10,501 nucleotides of DNA from Clostridiales bacterium. GTDB taxonomy: Bacteria > Bacillota > Clostridia > Oscillospirales > Oscillospiraceae. Shown piece after piece: positions 6,852 to 10,501 of the stretch. Each line of letters opens with the position of its first letter. The first letter of the stretch is position 1. The DNA lies in NCBI GenBank assembly GCA_021200895.1, contig JAJQFX010000250.1:1-10501 (forward strand), written 5' to 3'. Under the pieces are notes generated by a model. It saw nothing but the letters and a program-made list of their open reading frames with translations, was not told the origin of the DNA and made no database searches. The translations under genes were made by a program, and so were the position numbers.

Positions 6852-8051
6852 ATGAAAGAAAATTTATATGCGGATTTTTGCAGCATTTCCGTCTACCGGG
6901 GGCTGATGGATTTACCCCCGCTGGCCTACCTTCGGGATCTGCTGGAGGCGCTGGAGAACGGCGCTGCCGATATGGACAGCTACGCCAACTGCTTCTATGC
7001 CCTGGCGGAGGAGGGGTACGACTCCCTGGCGGACTACCTGTTCGACCATCTGCGCTATGACGAGTCCCCCTTTGCGGACGCGGTGGCCCGGGGCCGGGTG
7101 ACGCCGGTGCTGGAGAAGGCCGCCCGACACGACCTGGCGGTGCTGGCGGACATTGCCAACACCCGCTGCGCCGAGCTGAAGGGGATGATGGCCGCCCTGC
7201 TGCCGGAGAGTTGGGAGGAGAGCGTCTCCGCCCTGCCGGAGTGGAACGTCGGCGCGGCCTTCCAGTTTGACCGGCTGGTGGACTTCTACCGGGTGAACGG
7301 CTGCGGCCTGTTCGCCAAGTATCACGCCTTTGTCTGGGCGGACGGCCGGGTCAGCCCGGTGGCCCACCCGGATTTCCGGCCCCTGGATACCCTGTGGGGC
7401 TATGAGCGCCAGCGGGATCAGGTGATCGAGAACACCCGCGCCCTGGTGGAGGGCAAGGCAGTGAACAACGTGCTGCTCTACGGCGCGTCCGGCACCGGCA
7501 AGAGCGCCACGGTGAAGGCCATGCTGGGAGTCCCCGGCTTCGAGAGCCTGCGGCTCATCGAGGTGGAGAAGGAGGACCTGACCGACATCCCCAAACTGGT
7601 GCGGAACCTGGGCCGCCGCCCCCAGAAGTTCATCATCTTCATTGACGATTTGGCCTTCGACAAGGAGGACAAAACCTTCTCCGCCCTGAAATCCATCCTG
7701 GAGGGCAGCCTGGAGCCCAGGCCGGACAACGTGGTGATTTACTGCACCTCCAACCGGCGGAACCTGGTGCGCCAGAACTTCTCCGACCGGCGGGGGGACG
7801 AGGTGGACGCCAGGGAGACCATCGAGGACAAGGTGTCCCTGGCCGCCCGGTTCGGCCTGCGGATTCTGTACTCCGAACTGATGAAGGAGCCCTTCTTTCA
7901 GATGTGCTGCGACCTGGCCGCCGCCTCCGGCGTGACCATGGCGCGGGAGGACATGGAGAAGGAGGCCGTGAAGTGGGACATCCGCCATCCCAGCCGCACC
8001 CCCCGCTCGGCCAACCAGTTTGCCGCCAGCCTGCTGGCGAAGCAGAAGTGA
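6852..8051 (+). CDS. DUF815 AAA+ family ATPase
   Basis: Cytosolic ATPase of 399 residues; the cellular role of the family is unknown. Residues 1-175 are largely helical and form the family's N-terminal region. The AAA+ core starts at LDTLWGYERQRDQVIENT (about 179-195). Walker A is GASGTGKS (211-218) and Walker B is FIIFIDDL (260-267, Asp265/Asp266). Sensor 1 is YCTSN ending at Asn301, and the ETIEDKVSLAARFGL segment (322-336) is a strong DUF815 signature. The C-terminus (HPSRTPRSANQFAASLL) fits the lid region. The start codon is six bases after the lipoprotein stop; its ribosome site, GAGGAAGGGG at 6831-6840, lies within the lipoprotein's last codons, suggesting translational coupling. The family assignment is firm; function is open. 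Confidence 0.95.
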   Translation: MKENLYADFCSISVYRGLMDLPPLAYLRDLLEALENGAADMDSYANCFYALAEEGYDSLADYLFDHLRYDESPFADAVARGRVTPVLEKAARHDLAVLADIANTRCAELKGMMAALLPESWEESVSALPEWNVGAAFQFDRLVDFYRVNGCGLFAKYHAFVWADGRVSPVAHPDFRPLDTLWGYERQRDQVIENTRALVEGKAVNNVLLYGASGTGKSATVKAMLGVPGFESLRLIEVEKEDLTDIPKLVRNLGRRPQKFIIFIDDLAFDKEDKTFSALKSILEGSLEPRPDNVVIYCTSNRRNLVRQNFSDRRGDEVDARETIEDKVSLAARFGLRILYSELMKEPFFQMCCDLAAASGVTMAREDMEKEAVKWDIRHPSRTPRSANQFAASLLAKQK

Positions 8052-8058
8052 CAGAACA

Positions 8059-8091
8059 CCCCTCCCGGATGCCGCAGGCAATCGGGAGGGG
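8059..8091 (+). terminator. Hairpin closing the lipoprotein/DUF815 unit
   Basis: Arms 8059-8070 and 8081-8091 pair as CCCCTCCCG-AT with one bulged G, and the apical segment GCCGCAGGC can extend the stem. It starts seven bases after the DUF815 stop. The plus strand continues with CTGCTGCGTGATT, which is not a T-run, so termination efficiency is doubtful. Bases 8092-8157 hold no gene I can support. Confidence 0.55.
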
Positions 8092-8157
8092 CTGCTGCGT
8101 GATTGGCATTGTCCGCCTGGGGGAGGCACTGCCCCTACTGTGAACGGGGAATCCGCC

Positions 8158-8177
8158 TGAAAACTTAGCAAGTTTCA
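8158..8177. promoter_or_regulatory. Operator-like inverted repeat upstream of the GH42 promoter
   Basis: AAACTT (8161-8166) and AAGTTT (8170-8175) form a perfect inverted repeat around AGC, flanked by TGA and CA so that the element nearly begins TG and ends CA. It ends two bases before the -35 element, a position suited to an activator or a repressor. The outline recalls LacI-family sites, but the central CG typical of them is missing. Confidence 0.4.
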
Positions 8178-8179
8178 TA

Positions 8180-8208
8180 TTGCTTTCTCCCGCCAATTCC
8201 CGTATAAT
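8180..8208 (+). promoter_or_regulatory. Promoter of the GH42 beta-galactosidase
   Basis: TTGCTT at 8180-8185, a 17-base spacer and a perfect TATAAT at 8203-8208. The predicted start is near 8215, about 42 bases before the ATG. Confidence 0.8.
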
Positions 8209-8216
8209 AGCAGAAA

Positions 8217-8230
8217 CCGCCGTTTGGCGG
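8217..8230. promoter_or_regulatory. Inverted repeat at the start of the GH42 transcript
   Basis: CCGCC (8217-8221) and GGCGG (8226-8230) pair around GTTT immediately after the predicted transcription start. It could be a 5'-end mRNA hairpin or a repressor site overlapping the start point. It does not cover the ribosome site at 8241-8246. Confidence 0.4.
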
Positions 8231-8240
8231 GAGTCAGTTC

Positions 8241-8246
8241 AGGAGG
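8241..8246 (+). promoter_or_regulatory. Ribosome-binding site of the GH42 gene
   Basis: AGGAGG, ten bases before ATG 8257. Another ATG abuts it at 8247 in a different frame and is too close to be used; that frame is a short one of about 65 codons overlapping the real gene. Confidence 0.75.
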
Positions 8247-8256
8247 ATGAAACGCG

Positions 8257-10311
8257 ATGAGAAAACAGCAAACCTATCAATGGCGGTCACTGACAGTGGG
8301 CACCTGTTACTATCCGGAGCAGTGGGACGAGGCCCTGTGGCGGTCAGACCTGTGCCGGATGCGGGAGGCGGGTATCCGCTGCATCCGCATTGGGGAGTTT
8401 GCCTGGAGCAAGGTGGAGCCGGAGGAGGGGAAGTTCACCTTTGACTTCTTTTCCCGCTTCCTCGACCTGGCGGAGGAGCTGGGCATGAAGGTCATCTTCG
8501 GCACCCCCACCGCCACGCCCCCCGCCTGGCTGACGGAGCAGTACCCGGAGGTGCTGAACTGCCGCCAGGATGGCGTTCCCTATCGCCACGGGATGCGGCG
8601 GCACTATAACTACAATTCGCCGGTGTACCGGCTCCTCTCCGCCCGCATCGTGGAGGCCTTCACCTCCCACTACGCCCCCCATCCCGCCGTGGTGGGGTGG
8701 CAGATCGACAACGAGATCAACTGCGAGACCGGCGACTTCTACTCCGAAAGCGACACCGACGCCTTCCGGCTGTTCCTCCAGGAGAAGTACGGCACCTTGG
8801 ACGCCCTGAACCGGGCCTGGGGGACGGTGTTCTGGAACCAGACCTATACAGCGTGGGAGGAGATTTACGTCCCCCGCACCACCATTCACGACTCCACAAA
8901 CCCCCATCAGGTGCTGGACTATATCCGTTTCGTCTCAGACAGCGCCGTCCGCTTCTGCAAAATGCAGAGCGACATTGTGCGCAAGCACTGCAAGCCGGGA
9001 GACTTCATCACCACCAACGGCCTGTTCGGCCACCTGGACAACCACCGGATGATGGACGAGGCCCTGGACGTGTATACCTACGACTCCTACCCCAACTTCG
9101 CCTTCTGCATGAAGGAGGACCCCCTCCACGCCACAAACCTGAACGACCGGCGGTGGAGCCAGCACCTCACTGAGGTGCGCTCCGTCTGCCCTCACTTCGG
9201 CATTATGGAGCAGCAGTCCGGGGCCATGGGCTGGAACACCCGGATGGAGTCCCCCGCCCCCAAGCCGGGGCAGCTGACCCTCTGGGCCATGCAGAGCGTG
9301 GCCCACGGGGCAGATTATGTCAGCTTCTTCCGCTGGCGCACCTCTGTTATGGGCACCGAGATGTACTGGCACGGCATCCTGGACTATGACAACCGGGACA
9401 ACCGGAAACTCCGGGAGGTGCAGGCGTTTGCCCATCGGCTGGAGGCCATCCAGGACATGGCCGGGGCGGAGTATGAGGCCCCCTTCGCCCTGGTGAAAGA
9501 CTATGACAACGACTGGGACGCAGAGCTGGACGCCTGGCACCGCCGCCTGACCTGGCAGAGCGAGGAGGAAATTTTCATCGCCGCCCAGCTGGCCCACACC
9601 CCCATGGACATCCTTTATCTGCTGGATAGCACCGAGGCATCGGAGCTGCTGCACTACCCCGTCCTGTTCTACCCCCACGGCCTGATTTTGACGGAGGCGC
9701 ACGCGGCGCTGCTGCGGGACTATGTGGCGCAGGGCGGCACCCTGGTCGTCGCCGCCCGCACCGGCCAGAAGGACGCCACCGGCCAGTGCGTCATGGCCCC
9801 CATGCCAGGCCTGCTGGCGGAGGCCACCCATACCGACGTGACGGAGGGCACCTTCGTCGGCCCGGCGGACGGTAGCGTCACCATGGATTGGGCAGGCCGG
9901 GAGCTGGACACCGGGGTTTGCAATGAAGTCCTGGCCCTCACCGGGCCGGAGGCCAGGGTGCTGGCCCGGTACACCGGCAACTACTACGCCGGGGAACCCG
10001 CCTTGGTGGAGCGGACGCTGGGGAAGGGCAAAATCCTCCACTTCGGCGGCGCCCTCACCCGTGGCACCGCCCGCACCTTCCTGGACTATCTGCACCTGTC
10101 CGAACCCTGGGGTGATGTACTGACTATCCCCGCGGACTGCGAGCTGTGCGTCCGCAGGAAAGGGGAGACCCGGCTGTTCTTCGTGCTGAACTACGCCGCC
10201 ACGTCCCAGACCGTCACCCTCCGCACTCCTCTGACGGACGCAGAGACCGGCGAGGGGGTGGAGGGAACCGTTACCCTCAAGCCCTATGAAGTGAAGATTT
10301 TCCGGAATTAA
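8257..10311 (+). CDS. Beta-galactosidase, glycoside hydrolase family 42
   Basis: Retaining glycosidase of 684 residues, normal GH42 length, with no signal peptide, so it acts on imported galactosides. The (beta/alpha)8 barrel spans about residues 12-395: GTCYYPEQWDE, RIGEFAWSKVEPEEG, GTPTATPPAWL, RRHYNYNSPVYR. Glu153 in WQIDNEI is the acid/base and Glu318 in FGIMEQQSG the nucleophile. FFRWRTSVMGTEMYWHGILDYD is a family signature. A middle trimerisation domain (about 405-610) and a C-terminal beta domain (about 622-684) follow. The zinc-binding cysteines of the Thermus A4 enzyme are absent: HYN replaces HYC, and no CxCxxC follows the acid/base. Start chosen at ATG 8257 with AGGAGG ten bases upstream. 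It appears monocistronic with its own promoter and possible operators; no transporter or regulator gene is nearby in the window, so the natural substrate is unclear. Confidence 0.96.
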   Translation: MRKQQTYQWRSLTVGTCYYPEQWDEALWRSDLCRMREAGIRCIRIGEFAWSKVEPEEGKFTFDFFSRFLDLAEELGMKVIFGTPTATPPAWLTEQYPEVLNCRQDGVPYRHGMRRHYNYNSPVYRLLSARIVEAFTSHYAPHPAVVGWQIDNEINCETGDFYSESDTDAFRLFLQEKYGTLDALNRAWGTVFWNQTYTAWEEIYVPRTTIHDSTNPHQVLDYIRFVSDSAVRFCKMQSDIVRKHCKPGDFITTNGLFGHLDNHRMMDEALDVYTYDSYPNFAFCMKEDPLHATNLNDRRWSQHLTEVRSVCPHFGIMEQQSGAMGWNTRMESPAPKPGQLTLWAMQSVAHGADYVSFFRWRTSVMGTEMYWHGILDYDNRDNRKLREVQAFAHRLEAIQDMAGAEYEAPFALVKDYDNDWDAELDAWHRRLTWQSEEEIFIAAQLAHTPMDILYLLDSTEASELLHYPVLFYPHGLILTEAHAALLRDYVAQGGTLVVAARTGQKDATGQCVMAPMPGLLAEATHTDVTEGTFVGPADGSVTMDWAGRELDTGVCNEVLALTGPEARVLARYTGNYYAGEPALVERTLGKGKILHFGGALTRGTARTFLDYLHLSEPWGDVLTIPADCELCVRRKGETRLFFVLNYAATSQTVTLRTPLTDAETGEGVEGTVTLKPYEVKIFRN

Positions 10312-10363
10312 AATAATTCCCAAAGGGCGGCGGACGTTCCTCAGACGCCCCGCCAGAAAAAAA

Positions 10364-10418
10364 CGGAAAGCCCAGGCGCTCGTTGCTGAGTGCCTGGGCT
10401 TTCCGCGTATTCTATTTT
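10364..10418. terminator. Bidirectional intrinsic terminator
   Basis: Arms 10364-10381 and 10388-10405 form an 18-base-pair stem with a single G-T wobble and a 6-base loop. On the plus strand a T-rich stretch (10408-10418) follows and ends the GH42 transcript. On the minus strand seven Ts (complement of A7 at 10357-10363) follow directly, ending the gene that enters from the right edge. This is the clearest terminator in the window. Confidence 0.92.
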
Positions 10419-10442
10419 CGGCTCGGTAAACTGGAATTTGTA

Positions 10443-10501
10443 CTACACAATATCATAGCCTGCATTACTTAATACAGACAGGGCTTTCTCATAATTCTCT
10501 T
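10443..10501 (-). CDS. 3' end of a minus-strand gene, possibly ACT-domain protein (partial)
   Basis: Only the last 18 codons and a TAG stop are inside the window; they read ENYEKALSVLSNAGYDIV. The pattern (charged residue-x-KAL-xxL-xxAGY-x-V) resembles the end of an ACT regulatory domain as found in small tandem-ACT proteins, but so short a stretch cannot prove it. Support for a real gene is the matching minus-strand terminator with T7 about 40 bases downstream. Codons such as TTA, AGT, AAT, GTA and GAT are AT-rich and unlike the GC-ending codons of all other genes here. Confidence 0.5.
   Translation of the reverse strand, partial: ENYEKALSVLSNAGYDIV

Noticed and set aside
8103..8168. Short frame ending HCPYCERGIRLKT, resembling a zinc-ribbon fragment
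   Set aside because: Only about 21 codons with a TTG start, no ribosome site, and a single CxxC pair; it lies between a terminator-like hairpin and a promoter and is most likely coincidence.
6912..8171. Long minus-strand open frame (419 codons) opposite the DUF815 gene
   Set aside because: It is antisense to a clear AAA+ ATPase, its translation is low-complexity His/Gly/Gln/Val-rich, and such frames arise from GC-rich codon bias. The same applies to the minus-strand frame at 8935-10323 and the plus-strand frame at 3289-4419.
8247..8444. Small frame starting at ATG 8247 overlapping the GH42 gene
   Set aside because: Its ATG abuts the AGGAGG with no spacing and its translation has no recognisable features; it is an overlapping shadow of the GH42 gene.

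Overview
The window reads as ordinary chromosomal DNA from a GC-rich anaerobic Firmicute. My best guess is a gut Clostridia member of the Oscillospiraceae type. This rests on strong AGGAGG ribosome-binding sites, TTG-N-TATAAT type promoters, a SpoIIIE/FtsK translocase, a Firmicutes-style cardiolipin synthase and a DUF815 ATPase; no rRNA or marker gene confirms it. Coding density is high. I see no insertion sequence, integrase, tRNA, rRNA or CRISPR array.

Left part (1-2700, plus strand): the C-terminal 588 residues of a FtsK/SpoIIIE DNA translocase, cut by the window edge, are followed 14 bases later by an omega-amidase-type nitrilase-superfamily enzyme. The pair ends at a strong hairpin near 2662-2699. 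It faces a minus-strand operon (2766-4797) of cardiolipin synthase followed by a low-molecular-weight protein tyrosine phosphatase, which has its own hairpin just after its stop.

Middle (4798-6222): a 156-base divergent promoter region separates cls (minus) from sfsA (plus). Downstream of sfsA is an uncharacterised 188-residue protein whose C-terminal part resembles a winged-helix/KilAC-like domain. A GC-rich, highly self-complementary segment follows its stop (6221-6275).

Right part (6303-10501): a sigma-A-like promoter drives a putative lipoprotein and, 6 bases later, a DUF815 AAA+ ATPase. A hairpin closes this unit. A separate promoter with inverted repeats on both sides drives a 684-residue GH42 beta-galactosidase that lacks the zinc-site cysteines of the classical enzyme. 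A perfect bidirectional terminator separates it from the last 18 codons of a minus-strand gene, possibly an ACT-domain protein, in visibly AT-richer DNA.

I did not find a convincing new system. The least explained pieces are the lipoprotein/DUF815 pair, the protein downstream of sfsA, and the structured segment at 6221-6275.
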